Shown here piece after piece: positions 27,045-36,067 of a DNA stretch of 64,000 bases. A model generated the notes under the pieces. It saw nothing but the letters and a program-made list of their open reading frames with translations, was not told where the DNA came from and searched no databases. The stretch covers positions 1-64,000 of the forward strand of contig NZ_JBEPWZ010000001.1 in the NCBI RefSeq assembly GCF_041642155.1, given 5' to 3'. Position numbers and translations under genes: made by a program. The first letter of the stretch is position 1; every line of letters begins with the position of its first letter. The stretch comes from Fodinibius sp041642155. GTDB lineage: Bacteria > Bacteroidota > Rhodothermia > Balneolales > Balneolaceae.

Positions 27045-27824
27045 ATGTACCGTAATAGCGAACCATCCAAATGCGATCCGCCGGGCACATTCCGGGAAGT
27101 TGTAGCGCATCCCGGGGGATATAATCGCGTAATCGAGAAGGCCATTATGATGGAGCATCGTTTTGCCTTTGTTTTCTGGATGAAATGGAAACGAGCGCTG
27201 CAGCAGCGCAGCTGGCTCCGCCAGCCCGCGCCCACCCTGGTTACGATTGACTGGCACCGGGATCTGGCTCCGCCGGAGGATCACCATAAGAGGCAGCTTG
27301 AGAAGCTCGACCCCTCGAACCTGTCGGATACCGCAAACTATGTGTGGGCGCAGTTTGCTCACACCAACGATGGACATATCCTCTCTGCAGCCTGGCTGAA
27401 CCTGATCGGGGATATCGTCCTGCTTAAAAATGCAGCGGGTCCCCTGCGTGACACGTTCACGGACCGGGAGGACAACAGCCATCAGATTTTCGAATTCAGA
27501 ACATACAAACGGTTTGAAGAATTTTTGACCGGACGTGACGATCACAATATCTTCCTGGATATCGATCTCGATTATTTCATCCACGGCAAAGGCAATGTCT
27601 TTTACCCGGGCACCTTCAAACCTTACTCGGAGACCGAAATCAAGGCCGTAATCGACCATCAAAGCCCGGTTTTCGACTATCTGTTGCCCCGGACGGACGG
27701 GCTCACCATCGCTCAGGAACCCTCATACTGCGGGGGAATTGCCAACTCGTGCAGCATTTTAAAGGTGGTGAACAATCAACTCTTTGATGATCACAATAAC
27801 TGGAAACACCTGGAAAACAGCTAA
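27045..27824 (+). CDS. UPF0489-like arginase-fold protein
   Basis: A 259-residue protein with features of the UPF0489/C5orf22 group: an EH-x-FAF...W start (MEHRFAFVFWMKW), IDWHRDLAPP, a DIDLDYF motif, and TIAQEPSYCGG near the end. Asp and His in these motifs could bind two metals as in arginase. The family core begins near residue 35, so the ATG at 27147 is a serious alternative start. It lies 11 bases upstream of the gluconokinase gene and is probably cotranscribed. Function unknown. Confidence 0.75.
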   Translation: MYRNSEPSKCDPPGTFREVVAHPGGYNRVIEKAIMMEHRFAFVFWMKWKRALQQRSWLRQPAPTLVTIDWHRDLAPPEDHHKRQLEKLDPSNLSDTANYVWAQFAHTNDGHILSAAWLNLIGDIVLLKNAAGPLRDTFTDREDNSHQIFEFRTYKRFEEFLTGRDDHNIFLDIDLDYFIHGKGNVFYPGTFKPYSETEIKAVIDHQSPVFDYLLPRTDGLTIAQEPSYCGGIANSCSILKVVNNQLFDDHNNWKHLENS

Positions 27825-27835
27825 CCAATTGATCC

Positions 27836-28327
27836 ATGATCTATATTGTAATGGGCGTTTCGGGCTCCGGCAAAACGGTAGTGGGACAAAAACTGGCGCG
27901 GCGGCTGGGTGTCCCTTTTCATGACGGGGATAACTTTCATCCGCAGGACAATATAAAGAAAATGGAATCGGGCCGGCCGCTTAACGACCGGGACCGTCGT
28001 CCCTGGCTCGAGACGCTGGCCCGGAAAATAGCCGAGTGGCATATCTCGGGCGGAGCCGTCCTGGCGTGTTCGGCGCTCAAAAAAAAATATCGGGATCTTC
28101 TTTGCTCCAGACAGAATGCCCAATTTATTTATTTAAAAGGACCCATCCCGCTAATTGCGGAACGAATGGCGGACCGGACAGGTCATTTTATGCCTGAAAA
28201 ATTGCTGGAATCCCAGTTTGAAGCCCTGGAAGAACCTTCCGAAGCCATCACCGTTTCCATTGAACCGCCGCCGGAAGAGATCGTATCGGCTATCCTCGGG
28301 CAGCTTCAACCAAAAGAAGAGGGCTGA
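27836..28327 (+). CDS. gntK: gluconokinase
   Basis: A 163-residue kinase of the GntK family with a P-loop GVSGSGKT (residues 7-14), the sugar-binding segment FHDGDNFHPQDNIKKMESG, PLNDRDRRPWL, ACSALKKKYRD and the late HFMPEKLLESQFEALE. It phosphorylates gluconate to 6-phosphogluconate. The next plus-strand enzyme gene, 6-phosphogluconate dehydrogenase, uses that product, so this is a gluconate route into the pentose phosphate pathway. Length is normal for the family. Confidence 0.95.
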   Translation: MIYIVMGVSGSGKTVVGQKLARRLGVPFHDGDNFHPQDNIKKMESGRPLNDRDRRPWLETLARKIAEWHISGGAVLACSALKKKYRDLLCSRQNAQFIYLKGPIPLIAERMADRTGHFMPEKLLESQFEALEEPSEAITVSIEPPPEEIVSAILGQLQPKEEG

Positions 28328-28702
28328 GCGGCATGATTTCTTTTTACCAGAAAACCACTTGGAAGCGCCAAGAACCTGACCTCTTTCTGACAAAACACAA
28401 AGTCATATGCCAGCGTACAAGCTGAATATTTCCTGCGGCCTGCCGGACGTTAACATCCTCTTGCAAGCTCATTCAAAGTTTTGCATCTTTGCTGTCGATT
28501 CGGTTGCTAACAGAAAGAGTAACATGTTTAAAATCCTGTTTATTATTAACCTACTCGTTGTGCGGCTGGTTTCCAAATGGGCCTTCCGTGTCCATAAAAC
28601 CTGTAACCATTGGTTTTGCAGGGACACTGACAGGAGTTGCCTCCCGTTAGCATGCCGTCAGGTCAGGTATCCGCACAAAACGTTAATTAACAATACCGAT
28701 TC
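28328..28702. other. intergenic region between gntK and gnd
   Basis: No convincing gene in these 375 bases; the frame running from 28407 has no recognisable family features and probably is not expressed. The gap suggests gnd has its own promoter. Confidence 0.4.
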
Positions 28703-30136
28703 ATGAAAAAAGCGGATATCGGCATTTACGGGCTGGGGGTGATGGGACGTAACCTGGCCCTTAATTTTAACGATCACGAGTTCGGGGTGTCGGTCTACAA
28801 CCGCAATCTTCCGGGCGAAGAGGACCTTATAGCTGCTTTTTCATCCGGTGAAGCCGCAGGAACCCCCATCCGGACCTTTAACGAGGTAGAATCATTTGTA
28901 GCTTCGCTGGAAAGGCCGCGCAAAATACTGCTCATGGTGAAAGCCGGTCCCCCGGTAGATGCGGTCATCGATCAGCTCACCCCCCTCCTCGATGAAGAGG
29001 ATATCCTGATTGACGGGGGCAATACGCATTACAGCGATACCAACCGGCGCCTCGAAACGCTTTCCCAGCGACATCTCCGCTACATAGGTATGGGGGTATC
29101 CGGCGGGGAAGAAGGCGCGCGCCACGGTCCCTCGCTGATGCCGGGCGGGAATGCAGAAGCCTGGCCGCCCGTGCAACCGCTCCTGGAGTCCATCGCGGCT
29201 CCATCACCTGAAGGAGGTTCCTGCTGCGCGTGGATGGGCCCCCAAAGCGCGGGGCATTTTGTAAAGATGGTCCATAACGGCATTGAATACGCAATCATGC
29301 AGCTTATCGCCGAATGTTACCAGCTGATGCGCAACGGGTTGAACATGGAAAACCAGGCCATCGCCCATACCTTTGAGTCCTGGGACAGCGGGTTATTAAA
29401 CAGCTACCTGCTGGAAATTACCACCCGCATTTTTAACACTGAAGATGAAAGCGGCAGCCTTGTTCTCGATCACATCCTCGACAGGGCGGGCCAGAAGGGG
29501 ACGGGGCGGTGGACCGCCCTTACGGCCCTGGAACTGGGCGTCCCGCTGCCGCTGATTACGGAATCGGTTTTTGCACGAAGCATCTCCAGTTTCAAAGATT
29601 TACGCCGGCAGGCTTCCGACACTTTACGATTTGAGGCTGGAGGGGAACCAAATGCGATCAGTACTACCTCGCTGCGGGAAGCGCTGCTGGGGGGACAGCT
29701 GGTAGCTTTTGCGGAGGGGTTTTGGCTCTTGAAAACTGCCAATGAGGAGTTTGACTGGGACATACCGTTCAGCGAGGTCGCCCGGACCTGGAGCGGCGGG
29801 TGTATCATACGATCGGCATTGTTGCAGCCGATCGCCACATCGTTTCGAGAAAATCCGGATTTGCCTCACCTGCTGCTGGCTCCCGCTTTCAGGGAGATAC
29901 TGAATGCCGTTCAGGGAGGGTGGCGCTCAACTGCTCGTTTCGGCGTGGAGAGGGGTATACCGGTACCCGCAACCACGGCGGCACTTTCCCATTACGACAA
30001 TCTGAGCACAAAGCGGCTGCCGGCGAATCTCATCCAGGCGCAGCGCGATTATTTCGGAGCGCACCGGTATGAACGACTGGACCGGCCGGGGGGGACCTTC
30101 TTTCACACCGACTGGACCGGCGGTCATAAGGGCTAA
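28703..30136 (+). CDS. gnd: 6-phosphogluconate dehydrogenase, decarboxylating
   Basis: A 477-residue enzyme with the N-terminal NADP fold (GLGVMGRNLALN), IDGGNTHYSDTNRR, the 6PG-binding loop GVSGGEEGARHGPSLMPGG, and the catalytic helix HFVKMVHNGIEYAIMQLIAE (Lys and Asn). The C-terminal helical domain ends with the tail FHTDWTGG. It converts 6-phosphogluconate plus NADP+ to ribulose 5-phosphate, CO2 and NADPH. Start at ATG 28703. It follows gntK on the same strand and feeds the pentose phosphate pathway. Confidence 0.97.
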   Translation: MKKADIGIYGLGVMGRNLALNFNDHEFGVSVYNRNLPGEEDLIAAFSSGEAAGTPIRTFNEVESFVASLERPRKILLMVKAGPPVDAVIDQLTPLLDEEDILIDGGNTHYSDTNRRLETLSQRHLRYIGMGVSGGEEGARHGPSLMPGGNAEAWPPVQPLLESIAAPSPEGGSCCAWMGPQSAGHFVKMVHNGIEYAIMQLIAECYQLMRNGLNMENQAIAHTFESWDSGLLNSYLLEITTRIFNTEDESGSLVLDHILDRAGQKGTGRWTALTALELGVPLPLITESVFARSISSFKDLRRQASDTLRFEAGGEPNAISTTSLREALLGGQLVAFAEGFWLLKTANEEFDWDIPFSEVARTWSGGCIIRSALLQPIATSFRENPDLPHLLLAPAFREILNAVQGGWRSTARFGVERGIPVPATTAALSHYDNLSTKRLPANLIQAQRDYFGAHRYERLDRPGGTFFHTDWTGGHKG

Positions 30137-30260
30137 AAAATTTGCCGTGTTATTTGGTAAAACTTAAGGGGGTAGTTATAATTAATGTTATGAACGGCCA
30201 GCCGATTCGCATTGACGGGGGGGTGGGCATTATAATAGCGGAAAGCAAAAAAGATTGACT

Positions 30261-31148
30261 ATGGGAGTTAGCATGCAGAAGATGGAAGCTTCAATGGAAT
30301 ACCAACACGATGCCACCCTGGGCGAGGGTCCCGTGTGGGACGAGCGGGAGGGGCGGCTGTACTGGGTCGATATCCTCTCGGGCACCCTGTTCGTCTACGA
30401 CCCTGTAACCAACCGCAACAAGGCCCATGATCTGGGGGAGCACCTCGGGGCGGTCGGGCTCCGCCGGGAAGGGGGCCTGGTGGTGGCCCTGCAATCGGGC
30501 TTTGCCTTTTACGACCCGGCGGAACGGAAGATCACGCCCATCGCGGATCCCGAAGCGGACCGGCCCGGCAACCGGTTCAACGACGGAAAATGCGACCCGT
30601 CGGGCCGATTTTGGGCGGGAACCATGTCGTATGAGCTGGAAGAGGGAGCGGGAAGCCTCTACTGCCTGAACCGGGGCCTGGAGGTGGCGGTCAGGCTACG
30701 CGGGGTGACCATCTCCAACGGGATGGCCTGGGACGAGGACCGGTTTTTCTTTATTGATACGCCCACCCGGCAGGTTATGGCCTTTGCCTATGATCAGGAG
30801 TCGGGAACCGTCGCCAGCCCGGAGATCCTGAGAACGGTGGACGAAGGGGAGGGCTACCCGGACGGGATGACCATCGACCGGGAGGGAGCGCTGTGGATAG
30901 CCCTCTACGACGGATACAAAGTAATCAGGATAGATCCCGTCAGCGGCGAAACCCTGTTTGAAGTCCACCTCCCGGTTCCCCAGGTCACCTCCTGCACCTT
31001 TGGCGGGGCGAGCTTTCGCGAGCTTTATATTACCACCGCCCGTGAGCATATGTCAGAGGAAGAGATCCAGCGGTGGCCGCTGTCGGGCTCGCTCTTTAAA
31101 GCGAGCGTCCCCTTTGGAGGCAGTCCCGCCGCCCGGTTCGGGGGATGA
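30261..31148 (+). CDS. SMP-30/gluconolactonase/LRE family lactonase
   Basis: A ~295-residue six-bladed propeller. Metal- and substrate-binding residues are visible: Glu in LGEGPVWDE, Asn in NRFNDGKCDPSGRFWAGTM, Asn in ISNGMAWDED and Asp in GYPDGMTIDREG. SMP-30 members hydrolyse sugar lactones (for example gluconolactone, xylonolactone or arabinolactone) with a divalent metal. I chose ATG 30261; ATGs at 30273 and 30282 are also in frame. GC is clearly higher than in neighbours upstream, as in the following dehydratase gene, so the two may have moved together. Confidence 0.92.
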   Translation: MGVSMQKMEASMEYQHDATLGEGPVWDEREGRLYWVDILSGTLFVYDPVTNRNKAHDLGEHLGAVGLRREGGLVVALQSGFAFYDPAERKITPIADPEADRPGNRFNDGKCDPSGRFWAGTMSYELEEGAGSLYCLNRGLEVAVRLRGVTISNGMAWDEDRFFFIDTPTRQVMAFAYDQESGTVASPEILRTVDEGEGYPDGMTIDREGALWIALYDGYKVIRIDPVSGETLFEVHLPVPQVTSCTFGGASFRELYITTAREHMSEEEIQRWPLSGSLFKASVPFGGSPAARFGG

Positions 31149-31396
31149 TAGGCATATTGTCTAATGTCCCCCGCAGGCTATCACCAGCTGCGCGCAAAAG
31201 AGACAAAACTTACGCAGCGGAACCCATTGTGGTTTTTGGTGACTACGCTGCGTAACTTGAGCACTAATCCTTCAGGATTGGGTATGCCTGACGTTGAGTA
31301 AAGATGGGTCCCTCAAAGAGACGAGATGGTGTCTCCTGATGTATTGCATGAGGTTTACACTACACACATACACATAATAGTAAAACAGAAGATGCT
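31149..31396. promoter_or_regulatory. leader region with inverted repeats upstream of dehydratase
   Basis: TTACGCAGCG (31210-31219) and CGCTGCGTAA (31246-31255) are perfect 10-bp inverted arms with a 26-base spacer; a second hairpin, AATCCT-TC-AGGATT, lies at 31265-31278. Either could be an operator or leader structure controlling the dehydratase gene. No U-tract follows. Confidence 0.4.
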
Positions 31397-33115
31397 ATGT
31401 CCACAGACAAAAAACTCAGAAGCAGCGACTGGTTTGGCAAAAGCGGAAAAGACGGATTCATTTACCGGGCCTGGATGAAAAACCAGGGTTTTCCGCCCGA
31501 CGAGTTTGAGGGCAAGCCGGTTATCGGCATCTGCAATACCTTCTCCGAGCTGACTCCCTGTAACGCCCACCTTCGCGAACTGAGCGATGCGGTCAAGCGG
31601 GGGGTCTGGGAGGCCGGCGGACTTCCCCTGGAATTCCCCGTCATGTCCCTGGGCGAGACGCTCATTCGTCCCACCGCCATGCTGTTCCGGAACCTGGCCA
31701 GCATGGATGTAGAAGAATCGATTCGGGCCAATCCCCTGGACGGGGTGGTGCTGATGTGCGGGTGCGACAAGACCACCCCCGCGCTGGTGATGGGAGCCTG
31801 CAGCGTGGATATTCCGGCGATCGTGGTCTCCGGGGGACCCATGCTCACGGGGAAATTCCGGGGGGAGGATATCGGCACCACCGACGTGTGGCGGTTTGCC
31901 GCCGAGCATAAAGTGGGCGATCTGAGCACGGATGCGTTCAGGGAGGCCGAAGGAGCGATGTGCCGCAGCGCCGGGCACTGCGCGGTCATGGGAACCGCCT
32001 CCACGATGGCCTCCATGGCAGAGTCGCTGGGAATCAGCCTGCCGGGCAACGCGGCCATTCCCGCCGTCGACGCCCGCCGCAAGGTCCTGGCCCACCGCTC
32101 CGGCCGGAGAATGGTGGAGATGGTGGAGGAAGACCTTACCCTCTCGAAGATCCTCAGCCGCGAGGCTTTCCTGAATGCAATCAAGGTCAACGCCGCCATT
32201 GGAGGCTCTACCAATTTCATCGTGCACCTGACGGCCATTGCCCGCCGCGTCGGGGTGGCCCTGGAGCTGGAGGACTTTGATACCCATGGCAGCCAGGTGC
32301 CGCTGCTGGTAAACCTGAAGCCGTCAGGCGAACATCATATGGAAGATTTTTACTATGCGGGCGGGCTGCCGGCCGTTATCTGCGAGCTGCAGGATCACCT
32401 AAGCGAAGAGCCGATAACGGCCAATGGCCAAACCCTGGTAGCAAATAACCGGGACGCCCCCTGTTACGACCGCGATGTCATCGCCTCGGTTGAGGATCCC
32501 TTCCAGCAGGAGGCCGGCACCACGGTGGTACGCGGCAATCTTTGTCCCGACGGGGCCGTCATCAAAACTTCCGCGGCCTCCCCCGGGCTTCTCCGGCACC
32601 GGGGACCCGCCGTGGTTTTTGAAACGATTGAGGATTACCACGCCCGGGTCGATGATCCCGACCTGGAGGTGACCCCGGACTCTGTACTGGTCCTGAAGTA
32701 TGTGGGACCCAAAGGCTATCCCGGGATGGCCGAGGTGGGTAATATGACACTGCCGAAGAAGATCCTCCGGCAGGGGGTCGACGATATGGTGCGGATCTCC
32801 GACGGACGCATGAGCGGCACCGCCTACGGCACGGCCTTCCTGCATGTGTCCCCGGAGTCGTATGCCGGCGGCCCTCTGGCGCTGGTGGAAAACGGGGATA
32901 TGATCGAGGTCGACGTGGAAAACAAGCGCCTGCACCTTGACGTGTCCGAAGAGGAACTGCAGCGAAGGAGGGCCCAGTGGACCCCGCCCCCCCACGACTA
33001 CGACCGGGGCTACGTTCGGCTCTACATCGACCACGTGCAGCAGGCACACCTGGGAGCCGATATGGATTTTTTGGCCGGTGGTTCCGGAAGCACCGTGCAG
33101 CGGGAATCGCATTAA
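31397..33115 (+). CDS. IlvD/Edd family dehydratase, sugar-acid (arabonate/xylonate) type
   Basis: A 572-residue iron-sulfur dehydratase. Three cysteines expected to hold a [2Fe-2S] cluster lie at C55 (TFSELTPCN), C123 (MCGCDKTTP) and C195 or C189 (CRSAGHCAVMGT). The start SDWFGKSGKDGFIYRAWMKN and the order of motifs match L-arabonate/D-xylonate dehydratases rather than valine-pathway IlvD. It would remove water from an aldonic acid to give a 2-keto-3-deoxy acid. The preceding lactonase supplies aldonic acids, giving a lactone to acid to keto-acid order. Exact sugar not determined. Confidence 0.92.
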   Translation: MSTDKKLRSSDWFGKSGKDGFIYRAWMKNQGFPPDEFEGKPVIGICNTFSELTPCNAHLRELSDAVKRGVWEAGGLPLEFPVMSLGETLIRPTAMLFRNLASMDVEESIRANPLDGVVLMCGCDKTTPALVMGACSVDIPAIVVSGGPMLTGKFRGEDIGTTDVWRFAAEHKVGDLSTDAFREAEGAMCRSAGHCAVMGTASTMASMAESLGISLPGNAAIPAVDARRKVLAHRSGRRMVEMVEEDLTLSKILSREAFLNAIKVNAAIGGSTNFIVHLTAIARRVGVALELEDFDTHGSQVPLLVNLKPSGEHHMEDFYYAGGLPAVICELQDHLSEEPITANGQTLVANNRDAPCYDRDVIASVEDPFQQEAGTTVVRGNLCPDGAVIKTSAASPGLLRHRGPAVVFETIEDYHARVDDPDLEVTPDSVLVLKYVGPKGYPGMAEVGNMTLPKKILRQGVDDMVRISDGRMSGTAYGTAFLHVSPESYAGGPLALVENGDMIEVDVENKRLHLDVSEEELQRRRAQWTPPPHDYDRGYVRLYIDHVQQAHLGADMDFLAGGSGSTVQRESH

Positions 33116-33240
33116 CCGGGAGCCGGAAAAATTATCCCGGATTTATCACCAAGAGGCAGGATGTATTGTTGTACCTTATAGTAGAGATAAAGTTATGTCG
33201 ATTTATACGGGTTGCAAACTATATTACCCCTGATGCTTTC

Positions 33241-33256
33241 AGAAGCTATGGCTTCT
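33241..33256. terminator. AGAAGC-TATG-GCTTCT hairpin between convergent genes
   Basis: A perfect 6-bp stem with a 4-base loop between the dehydratase stop (33115) and the TonB receptor stop (33265). No U-tract. Confidence 0.3.
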
Positions 33257-33264
33257 CAACGTCC

Positions 33265-35688
33265 TCACCGGTTCCGCTGACTTCCGAAGAAGTACTGGAA
33301 GTTCAGGGAATATGAACGCGTAGACCAACTGAATTCCCGCTGCGTGTAGTAATCGGTATTGGGATTTCCATCCGTATTAACCGTATGGCTGAAGTTCTGG
33401 GCATCAAACACATCACGCACATTGAAGACAATTTTGGCTTTTTCTTCAAACAGATCGTAAGAGATTCCGGTATCGGTCATCGTCATGCCGTCCCGGCTTC
33501 CCTGCGGCGTACTGCTCGGGCCGCGATACCGCATGGAAGCCTGGTAATTCAAGCCATCAACAATCTCCCACCGGAGTCGCATGCGGGCCTGAAAATTATC
33601 CGATTCGCTGCTGAACACCCGCTCTTCGTACGTACCTTCCGTATTCGACTGGAACAGATTGGCACTGCCGGTCAGGGTAAAGATATCACCGATCTCCTGG
33701 TCAGCCGAAAACTCAATGCCCCACGCTTCTTCACTCGCAAAGTTGATCGGAAACCGGAACTGCACGCCGTCTCTCTGCTCATTGATACGTTCAATTACGT
33801 CGGTGCGATAGCGGTAGTAAAAGCTGGTCAGCAGCGAGCCGCTTCCCCAGTATTGCAGGTACCCTGCTTCGTAGGAATTACTGTATTCAGGGGTCAAATC
33901 GGGATTGCCGATATACTGACTCCTGTTATCATCAAAATCGATGCCCGGCAGTAACGAGCGGGACCACGGTCGGCGCAACCTCCGGCTGTAGCTCAGCTGT
34001 ACCGACTGCTGCTCATTAAATGAGTAGTTCAAAAAGACGCTGGGAAACAGGCCGATATAGTTTTGCTCATTTACATCGCCCGTTTCTTTAATTTCAGTGC
34101 GGATATTCGTGTTTTCCGCACGCACGCCAACCTGCCCGGAAAAGTCGCCGAACTCGCCACCCAGAATGAGAAAGGCCGCATTCACATTTTCCCGGTAGAG
34201 AAAGTTTTGCGTGTAGGCCGGCTCTTCCACCCATGTACCGTCGACAAGCGTTTCCGCCTTATAGCCCGTGTCCATCCATTCGGTATCGCTGCGAAGACCG
34301 GTTTCCAGCTTGCCGTTTTCACCCAGGGGACGCACATACTCGGCATCGAATCGCAGATCCATCTCTTCTTCGGTATCTTCGGCCCGCTGCTGCAGCGGAT
34401 CGGCCAATCCCTGCTGCACCACTTCGTCAATATCCGTATCAGCATTCTCCCGGCTGATATCAAAACTTGCGTCGGCCTCGAATTTATGTTCATCACCGTC
34501 GAACTCATTCTCATAATCTAGATTAAAATCAAAATTACTTTCGTTTTCCGTCTCCTCGGTATCCCGGTTGGTAACCTCTTCGGGCGAGGCACTTATATAA
34601 TCCATTGGATTTCCCCCGAAGTTATCCCCGCTATACTCCCAGTCGGTATACTCCCAGTCGGTATAAATCATATCTTCTTCGTTTACCTCCTGCTCGAGAC
34701 TGATATAGGTGCTGGCGGTTAAGATCTCATCATCGGAAAGATAAAAATCGGCCCCAAAACGGAAGTCTCCGTCAACTTCCGATTCATGGGCATCCGTCTC
34801 TTCTCGATACATATACTCTGTATCGGGTCCCGAAAATCGCTGGAAAGAACTGCCGGATTCCGGTTCGGAGCGGTAATCAACTCCCACGTCAGCAAACCAG
34901 TTTACACGAGGCATTCGATAATTAAGGTTAATTGAGCCTTCATATTCTTCGGGATAACCAGTTCCTATACTCGCGCTCCCGTTCAGTCCAAGCTCCCGAT
35001 CATCCGTAAGGATAATATTTATAATGCCGGCTGAACCTTCGGCAGCATATTTAGAGGAGGGATTGGTAATAATTTCTACTTCTTTAATCATGGAAGCCGG
35101 AATACTTCTCAGGGCATCCACATTGCTGCTGCTTACCATACTTGACGGTTTGCCGTTGATAAGAACACGGACCGACTCATTCCCCCGAAGGCTGATATTT
35201 CCTTCAATATCCGTAGCAATAGAAGGCACGTTATCAAGCACGTTTACGGCCGAGCCGCCCAGGCTGGTGATATCCTGGCCCACATTAAAAACGCGCCGGT
35301 CGAAGCTCATCTCCATTTGTGAACTTTCACCGCGGACGACCACTTCCTCCATTTCCTGGGAGGTAGGAGTCAGCGTTACCTGACCGATATCCACGGTTTC
35401 ACCGGCATCGACTTCTACCGGCTGCGTGTGGGGAGAAAGGGACAGAAAAGTGATTTTCAAGACATACCGGCCCGGATCTATATCAATCCTAAAGGTTCCG
35501 TCGGAATCGGTGGGAGCTCCTGTTACCACCTCCGATTCGGTGGAATCATACACCGATACCGAAGCGGAAGGTACGGGATCGTCCTGATTGTCCAGAACCT
35601 CACCGGTAATGACACCCTCTCCGGCCTGTCCGATGGCAAAAGAAGTTATCAATAAGGTGAAGACAAGTGATAATAATAACTTTTTCAT
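33265..35688 (-). CDS. TonB-dependent receptor-like outer-membrane protein (beta-barrel family 3)
   Basis: An 807-residue protein with a signal peptide (MKKLLLSLVFTLLITSFAIG), a carboxypeptidase-regulatory-like domain (about 25-110), a TonB plug (LDNVPSIATDIEGNISLRGN, VRVLINGKPSSM) and a barrel. It belongs to the CarboxypepD_reg/OMP_b-brl_3 class common in Bacteroidota; cargo is unknown. There is no SusD partner. A 15-bp direct tandem duplication at 34632-34661 encodes repeated TDWEY. The protein is very acidic in the barrel loops. Confidence 0.92.
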   Translation of the reverse strand: MKKLLLSLVFTLLITSFAIGQAGEGVITGEVLDNQDDPVPSASVSVYDSTESEVVTGAPTDSDGTFRIDIDPGRYVLKITFLSLSPHTQPVEVDAGETVDIGQVTLTPTSQEMEEVVVRGESSQMEMSFDRRVFNVGQDITSLGGSAVNVLDNVPSIATDIEGNISLRGNESVRVLINGKPSSMVSSSNVDALRSIPASMIKEVEIITNPSSKYAAEGSAGIINIILTDDRELGLNGSASIGTGYPEEYEGSINLNYRMPRVNWFADVGVDYRSEPESGSSFQRFSGPDTEYMYREETDAHESEVDGDFRFGADFYLSDDEILTASTYISLEQEVNEEDMIYTDWEYTDWEYSGDNFGGNPMDYISASPEEVTNRDTEETENESNFDFNLDYENEFDGDEHKFEADASFDISRENADTDIDEVVQQGLADPLQQRAEDTEEEMDLRFDAEYVRPLGENGKLETGLRSDTEWMDTGYKAETLVDGTWVEEPAYTQNFLYRENVNAAFLILGGEFGDFSGQVGVRAENTNIRTEIKETGDVNEQNYIGLFPSVFLNYSFNEQQSVQLSYSRRLRRPWSRSLLPGIDFDDNRSQYIGNPDLTPEYSNSYEAGYLQYWGSGSLLTSFYYRYRTDVIERINEQRDGVQFRFPINFASEEAWGIEFSADQEIGDIFTLTGSANLFQSNTEGTYEERVFSSESDNFQARMRLRWEIVDGLNYQASMRYRGPSSTPQGSRDGMTMTDTGISYDLFEEKAKIVFNVRDVFDAQNFSHTVNTDGNPNTDYYTQREFSWSTRSYSLNFQYFFGSQRNR

Positions 35689-36048
35689 TCAACCAATATA
35701 GTTTCCTTTTCTGTTTGTGTTTAACGTAACAATCGAACTTGTGGTAAGATTGTATGAAAGCTGAAGGAAATCTGAATTATTGATGTTTTTAATCACTTCT
35801 AACAAATATTTACAAAATAGTCTTTCGACTTTGCTGAGCGCACCCTGCTTCGCTTCAAATACAGGCTGAAACAACGCCGGAGGCCACGTTACAGGAACAA
35901 CTGGGCTGCAGGGCCGAACAGTAAACGACCAGGCGGTACTGAAGCAGCTGAATTTCGCCCGGGATGAAGGAGAGGAGATTGCCGGCATAGTCGAATACAT
36001 GGGACCCATTTTGAAACTGCGGGGAAACGCTTTTTTATTGATTCCGGA
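35689..36048. other. intergenic region with a possible gene relic
   Basis: Upstream of the TonB receptor and downstream of the histidine kinase gene. AT-rich promoter-like DNA occupies 35689-35820; an open plus-strand stretch, 35870-36067, is listed separately. Confidence 0.35.
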
Positions 36049-36067
36049 TTATACAGACTCCGGATGA
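35870..36067 (+). pseudogene. possible protein-gene relic (65 codons, no good start)
   Basis: This plus-strand frame runs from a stop at 35867 to a TGA at 36065. It reads like normal protein (VLKQLNFARDEGEEIAGIVE, then YMGPILKLRGNAFLLIPDY) and overlaps the 3' end of the kinase gene on the other strand by 19 bases. There is no plausible start, so it may be the C-terminal remnant of a lost gene. Family not recognised; chance is possible. Confidence 0.3.

Noticed and set aside
27015..27662. 215-residue minus-strand frame opposite the UPF0489-like gene
   Set aside because: The plus-strand frame has recognisable motifs (IDWHRD, DIDLDYF); the opposing one does not.
28407..28706. 99-residue plus-strand frame before gnd
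   Set aside because: Cys- and Arg-rich, ends inside gnd's start region and has no signal, domain or codon pattern like neighbours.
31355..32287. 310-residue minus-strand frame in the dehydratase gene
   Set aside because: High-GC shadow of a well-supported gene; composition rich in Gly, His and Arg with no motif.
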